From IMG/VR virus record IMGVR_UViG_3300010354_000113, positions 1 through 55,931 of that record: 55,931 nt of DNA; one strand, 5' to 3'. Of the stretch, positions 30,063 through 40,900 are shown one piece after another. The stretch's first letter is position 1. The number at the start of each line of letters is the position of its first letter. The position numbers and the translations under genes are program-made. The notes below the pieces were generated by a model. The model was not told the DNA's origin and ran no database searches. It saw nothing but the letters and a program-made list of their open reading frames with translations. The DNA is from a virus.

Positions 30063-31538
30063 ATGGCTAAGCAAAATCTTAATATTGGCTCGTCAGCAAA
30101 TGATGGGACTGGAGACAGTCTTAGAGATGGTGCTATTAAACTTAATGGTGTAATTAATGAGTTATACACCAACTTGGGAAATGATACCAATCTCCTAATC
30201 AATATCAACCAACCCGCAGCAGGACAAGTCTTGAGGTGGAATGGGTCAGTTTTTGCTGAGAGTCACTTAGATTCACTAAGTGCAGACCTTAATGTTAAGG
30301 GATTTAAGATTACGTCGGAGAGCAATGGCGATGTAGTCATTCAGCCAAATGGCGCTGGTGATATTAAGTTTTGGGCGGGTGGCACTGGTGGTGCATACAC
30401 ATACATTGATGGTGCCGATGGTAAGTTAAAATACAGTAACTTCTTTACTGCTCTGGGCGATTTGCCAGACGCTTCAACTCACCATGGAATGTTTGCTCAT
30501 GTGCACAATGAGGGGCATGGATATGTCGCTCATAGTGGAGCATGGATGCAACTAATTGATGAGGGGTCATCAATTGGTGAATTATCAGATGTCAATATGA
30601 CTGTTGGTGGAGGTCCTTCTAATGGTCAAGTATTAAAGTGGAATGCAGCTAACCAATATTGGTATCCAGCAAATGATGCTACTGGGGAAGGTGGTGTTGT
30701 ATCAACACAAAATCTGTGGGAATCAATTTTTGCAGATAGTGGTCAAACTACAGCAAGTGCACCAACAGATACTTTAACTATTGCTGGTGGGACAAATATT
30801 TCAACATCCATTACTGGTGATGTCCTGACAATCAATATGACTGGAGATTTGGGTGCCCCAGACCAAAATATTTTCTCAACAATTGGGTCTGATAGTGGAA
30901 GCAAAACTGCAAATAGCACTGCAACCACTATCAATATTCTTGGTGGAGTTGGTATATCAACTGCAATTAATGGGAGTAATCTTACCATTACAAATGATGA
31001 ACCAAATATTGTCCAAGAAGTATTTAAAACAGTTGCTGGAGATACTGGTAGCACTACCGCACAATTATCAACATCTACCCTCTCAATACTTGGTGGTAAT
31101 GGAATTGACACAACCGCAACAACAAATACTCTGACGGTAACCGCTCAATTCTGGACTAATCAAACTATTTCTGCAAACAAAAACATTATTTTTGATAATA
31201 ATGGTATGGCAGAAATTGTTGCTTCCCCGACATTGGGTTGGACAATTAGTGGAAGTGTGGCTGATGGGTATTCATTTAATGGTCCTGGTGTATTGACAAA
31301 CCAATTTAATCCAACACTCTATGTGTATAGAGGATTTACATATAGATTCCAGGCACCACCATCGCACCCAATAGCACTACGTCAAACTGCAGGTGGGGCG
31401 GCAGTGACAACTGGTGTAAGTGGTGCTCAAGATGGAGTGCAATATTGGACAGTGCCAATGAATCTCTCTGCTGGCACTACATATGTGTATCAGTGCACTC
31501 TACATCCAGCAATGGTCGGAAACCTCGTAGTTGTATAA
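30063..31538 (+). CDS. Fibre-like virion protein ending in a cupredoxin domain
   Basis: 491 residues. The N-terminus (LNIGSSANDGTGDSLRDGAIKLNGVINELY) is a start I associate with cyanophage tail or fibre proteins. Residues about 220-375 hold three repeats of roughly 45 residues ('iF.ti..DSGs.tA.s.t.tl.i.GG.gI.t'). The last 110 residues form a cupredoxin-like domain with all four type I copper ligands in order: His435 (PSHPIAL), then Cys478, His481 and Met484 in YQCTLHPAMVGN. Cys-x2-His-x2-Met is the amicyanin-type loop, one of the short ligand loops of blue copper proteins. I infer that the domain can bind copper; whether it carries electrons or merely stabilises the fibre tip is unknown. The gene follows a CTAAATA element. 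Confidence 0.82.
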   Translation: MAKQNLNIGSSANDGTGDSLRDGAIKLNGVINELYTNLGNDTNLLININQPAAGQVLRWNGSVFAESHLDSLSADLNVKGFKITSESNGDVVIQPNGAGDIKFWAGGTGGAYTYIDGADGKLKYSNFFTALGDLPDASTHHGMFAHVHNEGHGYVAHSGAWMQLIDEGSSIGELSDVNMTVGGGPSNGQVLKWNAANQYWYPANDATGEGGVVSTQNLWESIFADSGQTTASAPTDTLTIAGGTNISTSITGDVLTINMTGDLGAPDQNIFSTIGSDSGSKTANSTATTINILGGVGISTAINGSNLTITNDEPNIVQEVFKTVAGDTGSTTAQLSTSTLSILGGNGIDTTATTNTLTVTAQFWTNQTISANKNIIFDNNGMAEIVASPTLGWTISGSVADGYSFNGPGVLTNQFNPTLYVYRGFTYRFQAPPSHPIALRQTAGGAAVTTGVSGAQDGVQYWTVPMNLSAGTTYVYQCTLHPAMVGNLVVV

Positions 31539-31541
31539 TAA

Positions 31542-33422
31542 ATGACAAGAATAGTACCTGGAAGCGGCGCAGAAATCTTCCCAGTATTCAATAGTATTGC
31601 TGGTGTTAGAGAAGTATACGTTGTCAAGAGTGGTAGTGGATATGACCCAAATAATCCACCTAGACTTCGTGTGGAGAATTGTGGCACACCCATTCGTGAA
31701 GCGGTATTACGACCTGTAATTGAGGGTATTCGTGGAGAAATTACTGCTGTAGAGATCCTAGACCCAGGTGAGGGTTACGACCCACTAAGACTGGTAATCC
31801 ATGATGAGGGGGCGGCGGTTAAGGCAGACGGACAAATCTATCTAGATGAAGATGGGGGAATTGATTATATCCAAATAACTAAATTTGGAGATGAGTATTT
31901 TGATACTACTGCAGAAATTAAAGGTGGTGGTGGATCTGGTAGTGAATTAATCCCTGTGACTGGTCTTGTTACTGGTCTGGCAATTGAAGAGTTTGGAAGA
32001 AACTACACAGAGAATGATGTCAACATCGTTATCTCTGGTGGTGGAGGTACAAATGCAACTGGTGTTGCAACCGTAAATAGATTTGGACAAGTAAGTGGTA
32101 TTACACTTACAAATGCTGGTGAATTTTTTGAAACTCCTCCTATCATCCAACTAATTGGTGGAGGTGGAAGTGGCGCTACTGCTGCAGCATATATTGACCT
32201 TGGTAGAATTACCCAAATTGAATTATTATCTGGAGGCGGTGGTTATGTAAACCCACCTCAAGTTATTTTTGCTAGGGATACTGATTTAATCAAAACTGCA
32301 AGAAACCGACAATCGTTAGATGCTGTAGTATATGATTTAACAGGTATTCTCAAAAATGTTGCAGTTGATGATGATGAAATTTTTGTAGAAACGACAAACC
32401 AATATGTTGGATCTGGTAAGATTCTTTTAGGTAAAGAAATTATTCGTTATACTGGCAAGACTGCGAATTCTTTTACTGGATGTGACAGAGGTATAAACTT
32501 CCGTTTCGACCAGAAGGTAATTCTTGACAATTTGCAGGATGACGATGCTACTGGAATTTCAAATTATCAATTCCAGGTTACCGATAGAATCAGACGAGTA
32601 GTCGAAAACGCAACCAACAGAGTCCCCATTGTGTATGACTGGGACCCAGTTGAGAGAGCATTGTATCTCACATTTGAAGTTGATGAATTGGCGTTTATTG
32701 ACGCAGGAAGATCTGGCGAAAAGGCAAAAATTATTGCATTTGTTGCTGGGTCTGCAGCATCTTCTGGCACTGGTATTGCACCACATAGCTTAGTGGAAGC
32801 AGAGGGTCAAAACATTGTTGCATTTACAAACCCACTATCATTAATCCTCAATAGAAAATTTGAAGATGATGATGAGGAATATTTGGATGCTCAAGGTGCA
32901 TTGGTAACAGGCGATGGAATTATCGACCTTATCAATACTGGCACTGAGTTTGATAATCAAGTTAATTTGGATGGTGGCATTGCATCATCTAAATATGGTA
33001 TTGAAGAGACTCTTGGTGGCACCAACACCACGCTCTTCCAAGTTGGTGACCAATTATATGATGGCAGTGCTAGTACATTAGTTGCTACAGTGCAGTCTGC
33101 TGGACAACTTGGTGATGGGGATGCTCACATATCTACAGCAAATATTGTAATTGCATACAACACCTCAGCACTCTTCCAGGTGCCAAATGTTGGTGGTGCT
33201 GAAGTAGTTGAAGGATTAACATCTGGATTGCAGGCAACCACAGTCTCTAGAGTTACGGGTCCTAAGACTGGTCAGTTTACATTGAGTGTAAAGAATATCA
33301 TTGACAATGACCCAACTTACAAATTTGCTATTGGTGAAACACTCAGAGGGAATACTAGCGGCGCTGAAGCAACTATCATTTCTGTTGAGTATACCACATT
33401 CATCAGAAATGAGCCCGAGTAA
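31542..33422 (+). CDS. GxGY-repeat virion protein
   Basis: 626 residues, starting three bases after the previous stop. Residues about 15-245 contain five GxGY units, the clearest being 'GGGGTNATGVATVNRFGQVSG' onward to 'GGGGSGATAAAYI', then 'GGGGYVNPPQVIF'. After this comes a module 'VDDDEIFVET......GKILLGKEIIRYTGK..NSFTGCDRG' (about 275-325), also seen in the giant protein and the DUF4815 protein. Near the C-terminus is 'ETLRGNTSGAEATIIS', a TSGA module. There is no enzymatic motif. I infer a fibre or baseplate appendage subunit lying next to gp8. Confidence 0.78.
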   Translation: MTRIVPGSGAEIFPVFNSIAGVREVYVVKSGSGYDPNNPPRLRVENCGTPIREAVLRPVIEGIRGEITAVEILDPGEGYDPLRLVIHDEGAAVKADGQIYLDEDGGIDYIQITKFGDEYFDTTAEIKGGGGSGSELIPVTGLVTGLAIEEFGRNYTENDVNIVISGGGGTNATGVATVNRFGQVSGITLTNAGEFFETPPIIQLIGGGGSGATAAAYIDLGRITQIELLSGGGGYVNPPQVIFARDTDLIKTARNRQSLDAVVYDLTGILKNVAVDDDEIFVETTNQYVGSGKILLGKEIIRYTGKTANSFTGCDRGINFRFDQKVILDNLQDDDATGISNYQFQVTDRIRRVVENATNRVPIVYDWDPVERALYLTFEVDELAFIDAGRSGEKAKIIAFVAGSAASSGTGIAPHSLVEAEGQNIVAFTNPLSLILNRKFEDDDEEYLDAQGALVTGDGIIDLINTGTEFDNQVNLDGGIASSKYGIEETLGGTNTTLFQVGDQLYDGSASTLVATVQSAGQLGDGDAHISTANIVIAYNTSALFQVPNVGGAEVVEGLTSGLQATTVSRVTGPKTGQFTLSVKNIIDNDPTYKFAIGETLRGNTSGAEATIISVEYTTFIRNEPE

Positions 33423-33426
33423 TTAT

Positions 33427-33434
33427 CATAAATA
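33427..33434 (+). promoter_or_regulatory. Late-promoter-like CATAAATA
   Basis: CATAAATA lies in a 36-base intergenic gap and 24 bases before the gp8 ATG at 33459. It matches the T4 late octamer TATAAATA in seven of eight positions. Confidence 0.55.
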
Positions 33435-33458
33435 AACTTATAAACAAACTGGTGTAAA

Positions 33459-34994
33459 ATGGCGTTACTTACTGATCAATTCAGAATTTTTACTGCCAAC
33501 CGCCTTATCAGAGCACTGGAGGGTCCAGATCCCACCCAACCTGATATTGAGGCAGGCAGCGACCGTGACCGTCTTTATGTGTTTATTGGTCGTCCCCAAC
33601 CATGGGATAATGAAAACGCACCACCAGACCCAATCGACTCACTTCAAGAGTTTGGTGATACATTTTCGGATATGATTTCTCTGAAGAGAGTGCTGTCTAA
33701 CGATACGATTCAGGTGATTCGTAGAGTTGACTGGATTCCACCCGAGCAAACAACTGGTGGTTTGGGTTATGTTTATGACATGTATCGTCACGATTATAGT
33801 GCAACAAAAACTGCATCATCTGGTGCTACAAAACTTTATGATGCCGATTTCTACGTTGTAAACTCATCATATCAGGTATATAAGTGCATTTATAATGGCA
33901 CTTCACCTTCCGATCCTAACGGTAAACCATCAACTGTTGAGCCAACTGGCACATCTACATCTATTATTACTACTGCTGATGGATATCGTTGGAAGTATAT
34001 GTATACCATCCCTGTGGGTATGGTGTTGAAATTCTTCTCCAACGAATACATGCCCGTGCTGAGTGACACTGCTGTGGTGTCCGATGCCATTGGTGGTGAG
34101 ATTGATAGCGTTGTTATTGCATCATCTGGATCTGGTTACAATAATGGTACCTATGAAAGTGTACCAATCAAAGGTGATGGTGTTGGTGGTCGTGTTTCAC
34201 TGGTGGTTGACGGTGGTCGTCTTGTTTCAGCAACTGTTACATCTGGTGGTAGTGGGTATACCTTTGGTAAAGTAATCATTGACGAAGTTAATGGTATCGG
34301 ATCTGGCACAGGCACAGGCGGTAGCGTTGAAGTCATCATTCCGCCCATCGGTGGTCATGGTGCAAGTCCATCTACTGAAATGGGCGCTTATCGCGTCATG
34401 ATTAATACAAAGTTTACCTACGCTGAAGGTAGTGGTGACTTCCCAACCGATAATGATTACCGTCGTATCGGTCTGATGATTAACCCATATAAGTATGGCA
34501 CAAGCGAATTGGCATCTGAAATTACGCTGTCAGCAACAAAGGCAGTTATCTTCTCGCCAACATTCACTGGACAATTCCAAACTGACGAGATTATCACACA
34601 GTCTCGCACCATTGGTGGTCAGCAAGTAACTGCTCGTGGGCGTGTAATCTCTTGGAATAGCACAACTAAAGTGCTTAAGTATTACCAGAATAGAATTGAT
34701 GGTATCTTCCCAGAATTCACTGGTAGTTTGATTGAGTTTGAAGGCGGCAACCCAGTGGTGGGTAGCACATCTGGTGCATCTGCTGACCCAGATATCAACT
34801 TCCCCATCATTTCGGGGTCTTCGACTCGTGTTATCAATAACACAGAATATGACCTTGGTATGTCATTTACCAATGGTTATGCAAAACCAGAAGTTGAACC
34901 AAACTCTGGTCAAATTATCTACATAGATAATAGAGGTGCGATTACTCGTGCTGGTGACCAAATTGAAGACATCAAGATCGTAGTAGAGTTCTAA
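33459..34994 (+). CDS. gp8: gp8-like baseplate wedge subunit with GxGY insertion
   Basis: 511 residues; T4 gp8 is 334. The start 'LTDQFRIFTANRLIRALEGP' and 'DRLYVFIGRPQPWDNENAPP' and the block 'DFYVVNSSYQVYKCIYNGTSP' to 'DGYRWKYMYTIPVGMVLKF' match gp8 proteins of T4-like cyanophages. gp8 is a wedge component that binds the gp7 arm in T4, in agreement with its position downstream of the gp7-slot gene. Residues about 210-303 are a GxGY Gly-rich insertion (SGSGYNNGTYESVPIKGDG, then GGSGYTFGKVII), the same module that fills the neighbouring fibre genes. After it the gp8-like sequence resumes (GAYRVMINTKFTYAEGSGDFP). The insertion accounts for much of the extra length. Confidence 0.9.
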   Translation: MALLTDQFRIFTANRLIRALEGPDPTQPDIEAGSDRDRLYVFIGRPQPWDNENAPPDPIDSLQEFGDTFSDMISLKRVLSNDTIQVIRRVDWIPPEQTTGGLGYVYDMYRHDYSATKTASSGATKLYDADFYVVNSSYQVYKCIYNGTSPSDPNGKPSTVEPTGTSTSIITTADGYRWKYMYTIPVGMVLKFFSNEYMPVLSDTAVVSDAIGGEIDSVVIASSGSGYNNGTYESVPIKGDGVGGRVSLVVDGGRLVSATVTSGGSGYTFGKVIIDEVNGIGSGTGTGGSVEVIIPPIGGHGASPSTEMGAYRVMINTKFTYAEGSGDFPTDNDYRRIGLMINPYKYGTSELASEITLSATKAVIFSPTFTGQFQTDEIITQSRTIGGQQVTARGRVISWNSTTKVLKYYQNRIDGIFPEFTGSLIEFEGGNPVVGSTSGASADPDINFPIISGSSTRVINNTEYDLGMSFTNGYAKPEVEPNSGQIIYIDNRGAITRAGDQIEDIKIVVEF

Positions 34995-34996
34995 AA

Positions 34997-37900
34997 ATGC
35001 CCCAGAATACCAACCTGAATATCGCTCCTTATTTTGACGATTTCGATAAGGACAAGAATTTCTACAGAGTGCTCTTCCGTCCAGGATTCCCAATCCAGGC
35101 ACGAGAACTCACTACAATGCAATCGATTCTTCAGAATCAGATTGAGTCAATTGGTCAGCACTTCTTCAAAGAAGGCTCGATGGTTATCCCAGGTCAAGTG
35201 GGTTATGACCTCGATGTTAAAGCAGTCATTCTCCAGCAATCATTCCTGGGTGTCGATATCGAGACCTACAGAGAGCAACTTAATGGTCAGATTATTGAGG
35301 GTATTACTACTGGCGTTAAGGCAAAGGTCCTCTACTCGATTCCATCAACCGAGTCCGAGCGTGGTTATATCACTCTGTATGTGAAATATATTGACTCTGG
35401 AGATACTACATCTGGAGAATCCTTTAAGACATTCCAACCAAACGAGCAACTTCTTGCAGAAACAGAAATTACGTTTGGTGCAACTCTGATTGAAGTTGGG
35501 TCACCATTTGCACAACTTCTTCCTGTAAATGCTACTGCAATCGGTTCTGCAGCATACATCAATGCTGGTGTTTATTTCCTGAGAGGTCACTTTGTAGACG
35601 TGCAGTCTGCATACCTCATTCTCGACCAGTATAGCAATAACCCATCATATCGTGTTGGTCTTGATATTAGCGAATCAATCGTTACTCCAGAAGATGACCC
35701 ATCACTGAATGATAATGCGGCTGGCACTTCAAACTATGCTGCTCCAGGTGGTCATAGATTTAGAATTAAAACATCACTGACTAAGAAAGTAATTGCCGAC
35801 GAGACTGACAAAAACTTTGTCGAATTACTCCGCATTAATAATAGTAAAGTTGAGCAGTTTGTAAATGCAACTGCATATTCAGAATTAGAAAAGTCTCTTG
35901 CTAGACGCACTTACGAAGAGTCAGGTGACTATGTTGTTGATACAATCTCACTTAAAGCAAGAGAGCAACTAGATGATGGTTTCAACAATGGTGTTTATCG
36001 TGCAGGAACTCGGTCTGCTCAAGGTAATATTGCATCAGATGACTATGTAACCTTTGAAGTATCTCCAGGTAGAGCATATGTTAAGGGTTACAGGACTGAA
36101 TTCCTGGTGCCTCAGTATATTGATTGCCCTAAACCTCGCGATTATGAAAGTGTCCAAAACAGTATTCTCTCATTCCGTGTAGGCAACTTTGTCAAGGTAT
36201 ATGATGTATATGGTTGGCCTGACTTGACTGGTGAAGGTGTGTCTAAGGCATATCAAACACTAGAATTATATGATGATTGGACAATTGGTAATGCATACAA
36301 CACTGTTGGTAGAGTGATTGGTCGTGCACGCACAATTCAACTCCAAATTAATACAAATGCTACATATAACCTGTGGTTTTTTGACCCACAGATGTTTACT
36401 GCTATCAACTTTGCAACAGGAAATAACTCAGTAACCGTTGGTGATGTTTTAACGGGTAGAACCAGTGGTGCTAAAGGTTTTGTTGCAGATGCTGGTAGTG
36501 GCACATTCTGTATGTTAGAGCAAGTCACTGGTGTATTTGTGAATGGCGAAGTCCTCGAAAGAGATGGCAGAGTAATTGGCACCATGGAAGCGGCTCATAC
36601 TTATAGCATTACAGATGTAAGATCTTGCCGTGGTAGAAATAATAACAATCAAATTATCTTTGGTGCTAACTGGTTGTTAAATGACCAGAAAGAAATTGAG
36701 GCATCTACTGTAACTATTGACCAAGGCACTGGAGAGATTATTGGTTTCCGCACCAAGTTTGCAAATGACCTTCGCCCTGGTGATGTAATTACTCCAACTC
36801 AGACATCTGCAGAAGGTGAGAATAGTCTGAGAATCACAAGAGTAAATCCCTCTGCAATCGCTGTTAGCAGCGGCAACACATATTCTGGTGCTGGTGGCAA
36901 CTACATCTTCGATTATCTGAATCAAGAAGCAAAGATTGATGGCACCCTGAAAAAGGGCACAGTTACTGATGGTGAATATGCAACTATTGCAAGACTGAGA
37001 CCATTCGTCTTCCAGAAGGACTATCAAGATGGTGAAATGTCTATTGACTGTGCTCGCAATTCGATGAGGTCAATTACTGATGAATCATTCTTTGTCTATC
37101 GCACCTTTGCAAACAAGACAGTCGTTGCTGGTGGTATTACTGTATCTCTTCCAGAATCTGAGCAGTTTGCATCTCTCGATAATGAGAATTATATCCTCAC
37201 AGTCATGGCAGAGAATGGATCTGCTTGGGATGTTGGTGATAATCTAGACATTGACAACCTTAATGATACTGATGTATTAACAGTTACCTTTGGTGCTGAC
37301 CGTCAGTCTATCACAATTTCTGGTCTCACTAATGTCCAGACGGTTAAACTGACCGCTTTGGTGTCTAAGAATATCGTTACTAGAAAGATTAAGACTGCAT
37401 CTAAGATGCGTGCAATGAAAGTTGTCCGCACTCAAAATAATAATGATGTTCAAAAGTATGGACTAGCATATGGTAATCTGTATGGCACTCGTATCGAAGA
37501 CCGTGAAATCTCATTCGGTCTGAATGACGTATACCATATCCAGGCAGTATATGAGTCCGAGGATAACAATGATGCATCACCTCCATATGTTGTGCTGCAG
37601 AATCCAACCTTCTTTGACAATGGTAGCGTTGTCATTGGTAAGACATCTGGTGCCCGTGGTCGTGTAATCCAGTTTATCAATAGCACTCTTAGACTTTATT
37701 TCGTTGCTCTTAACGAAATTCCATTCCAGGCTGGTGAGCAGATTGATGGTGTTGACGATAATGGTGTCCCCCTCACTGCTATTATTGACGACGCTGAAGG
37801 GTCTGTTTTCAAGGGAAGCAAGGTAATTACCACTCAGTTTGAGTTGGACGCAGGTCAAAAGTCACACTTCTATGATGTGTGCAAAATGATTCGTCTGCCA

Positions 37901-40900
37901 GGATTTTCGGCACCAATTCGCAAAATCATGGTGGTGTTTGACTACTTCCTGCATGAATCTTCTGGAGACTACTTCTCAGCACAGTCATACACGGGCATTG
38001 GATACAAGGATATTCCTAAGTATAAGTTGGATGGATCAATTAACTGGTTGAGAGACCAAATTGATTTCCGTCCCGCTATCGGTGAATTAGCATCAGGTAC
38101 TGGCACAATTACAGCACCTTTCTATGTAAATTGTGCTTCTTTGGATTTCTCCGCTCGCCAATTTGATACTTCTGGTGGTGCTGGTGGGTCTACAATCTTT
38201 GACGTGCCAAAAGTTAATACTGAAATTAGATTCGATTACACCTATTACATTCCAAGAGCAGCAAAACTCTTCCTCACACACGACAATCAGCTGAAGATTG
38301 TTAATGGTGCTTCTCACCCAGAGATGCCACATCCAGACAATATTCAGAATGCAATGCTTCTCGCTACAATCGAGATGAGACCATATGTCTATGATGTTGA
38401 GAGAGATGTATTAGTCTACCCAGAAATTATTCGTCGTTATACGATGAAAGATATTGGTGACTTGGAAACACGACTTGCACATGTTGAGTATTATACAGCA
38501 CTGTCTCTACTTGAAGTCCAGGCAGAAAATACTAAAACCTATGATGACAATGGATTTGACCGCCTGAAGAATGGTTATGTGGTAGATGATTTCACTGACC
38601 ACACAGTTGGTGACGTATTTAACGTTGACTATAAGTGCTCTCTTGACTTTAAAGAGGGTATGCTCAGACCTTCTCACTATACAACAAACGTCCCACTGGA
38701 ATTAAATCTGGAATCTTCCACAGATATTGTGAAGACCAGAGGTAATATGGTCATCCTGCCATATGAGGATGTTGCAATCGTCACTCAACCATATGCATCT
38801 CGCACAGAGAATGTTAACCCATTCAACGTGTTTACCTTCATTGGTCGTATCGACCTGACCCCAGCATCTGATGACTGGGTGGATATTGAGCGCCTGCCCG
38901 CTCGTGTTGAAAACGTTGAAGGAGACTTCTCTGCTGTTGCTAGAGACTTACAAATTGACCAGAATGGTTTTGCTCCAATTCAGTGGGGATCATGGGAAAC
39001 CAACTGGACTGGTGAAGACTTAATTTCAACAACACAATTCCAAAATCGTTCTGGTAGTTTTTCAGCAGGTGGTCGTCGTCTTGGTCGTCTTGGTCACGGT
39101 CAGGGTCAGCAACCACTCTTCGTGCACGAAAGACGTACATGGCGTGTTGTTAACAACCAAGCACGTCAAGGTATTAGGACTAGAGTAACACCTAAGATTG
39201 ACCGTAAGTCGCTGGGTGATAGCATCCTTTCTCAGACTGCTATTCCATGGGTGCGCTCACGAAATGTTGCTTTTTCAATTGAGAGACTCAAGCCTCGCAC
39301 AAGAATGTATTTCTTCTTCGATGGCGTAAACATCACAAACTATGTAACTCCTAAAGTCATCGAGTTAACAAAGAGCAGCACTCAAGATCCCAATACAAAT
39401 GAAACACCATTTGTTGTTGGTGAAACTGTTGTCGGTCAAACTTCAGGATGCAGACTTCGCGTGGCGCCTGCAAATGATGGATATAAGACAGACCCATATG
39501 GAGTTGGCACGGCTTCCCTGTTGGAGTCATATGCATCACAGACTCCGTATCTGAATATTGATACTATGGCAATGGCGGAATCTGTGAATCCAAACTTCTA
39601 TGGCAATGTCCTTACTGGTGAGGTATTGATTGGTCAAACATCTGGCGCTAGAGCAATTGTTAGAGACCGTCGTCTTCTGACTGATAATATTGGCACCATG
39701 ATTGGCACATTCTTTATTCCATCACCCAAGAATGATTCCAACCCACGTTGGGCAACTGGCACCAGGACAATAAGAGTTACTTCAAATGCAACTAATGACA
39801 AGACACCTGGCAATGTAGATTCATCTGCAGATACAACATATACTGCATCTGGTCAATTGAGAGTTGTACGTGAGAATATTCTGGCAATTCGTAATGCTGA
39901 TATTGTTAGAGATACAGTTTCAGACGAAAGGACAGTTATCACAACTAGGACCGAAGATCGTCAGATTGGTTGGTATGACCCTCTGGCACAATCCTTCATC
40001 ATTGATGAGGAAGGTGGTGTATTCTTGACTGGTGTGGATGTATTCTTTAGAACTAAGGATGAAAATATCCCAATCTCAATGCAGATTCGCACCATGGAGA
40101 ATGGTTATCCAACTAAGGATATTCTTCCTTTCTCGGACACTACAATTTCTCCAGACCAAGTTGAATTGTCTGAGAATGCTGCAATTCCAACCAGATTTAC
40201 ATTTAGGTCTCCAGTATACATTAAGCAATCAATAGAATATTGCTTCGTGCTTCTGTCCGACTCCAATGAATATAATGTCTGGATTTCCAGAATGGGTGAC
40301 ATTGATGTATCTGGGACAAGGACCATCTCTGAGCAACCTTATGCTGGTGTCCTCTTCAAGTCGCAAAACGCATCGACATGGACAGCAGACCAGTATGAGG
40401 ATATGAAGTTTACCATCTATCGTGCTGAGTTTGTCGCAAATCGTGGCACAGCAATCTTTAACAACGCTGAGTTGGGTAAAGGTAATGGTGGTATTCACAA
40501 CCTGATTGAGAATCCAATTCAAACTCTGAAACCAACTCAACAGTTACAACTTCCTGTTGGGCAAAATTACAACTTCACTATTGGCGCAAGAATCACTCAA
40601 AGTCCATCAGGTGCTTCTGGCACTATTAAGGAATTTGATGCTGTGTCAGACCCAGAAATCATCACAATCAGTGATATTGAAGGAATCTTCTCTGCTGGTT
40701 TCTTGGATGCAAATGGTGATACATTCCAAGGATTAGCATCATCTCAATCCGTGGCAACTATTGTCCTGTCTGCAATTTATAATGGTGTATTTGAGATTGG
40801 TGATGAAGTAACTGGATCCACATCCAATGCTTCAGGTATTGTTACCAACTACACTGCAGGCACAAATACTCTAACACTAAATTATATCAGTAAAGAATTT

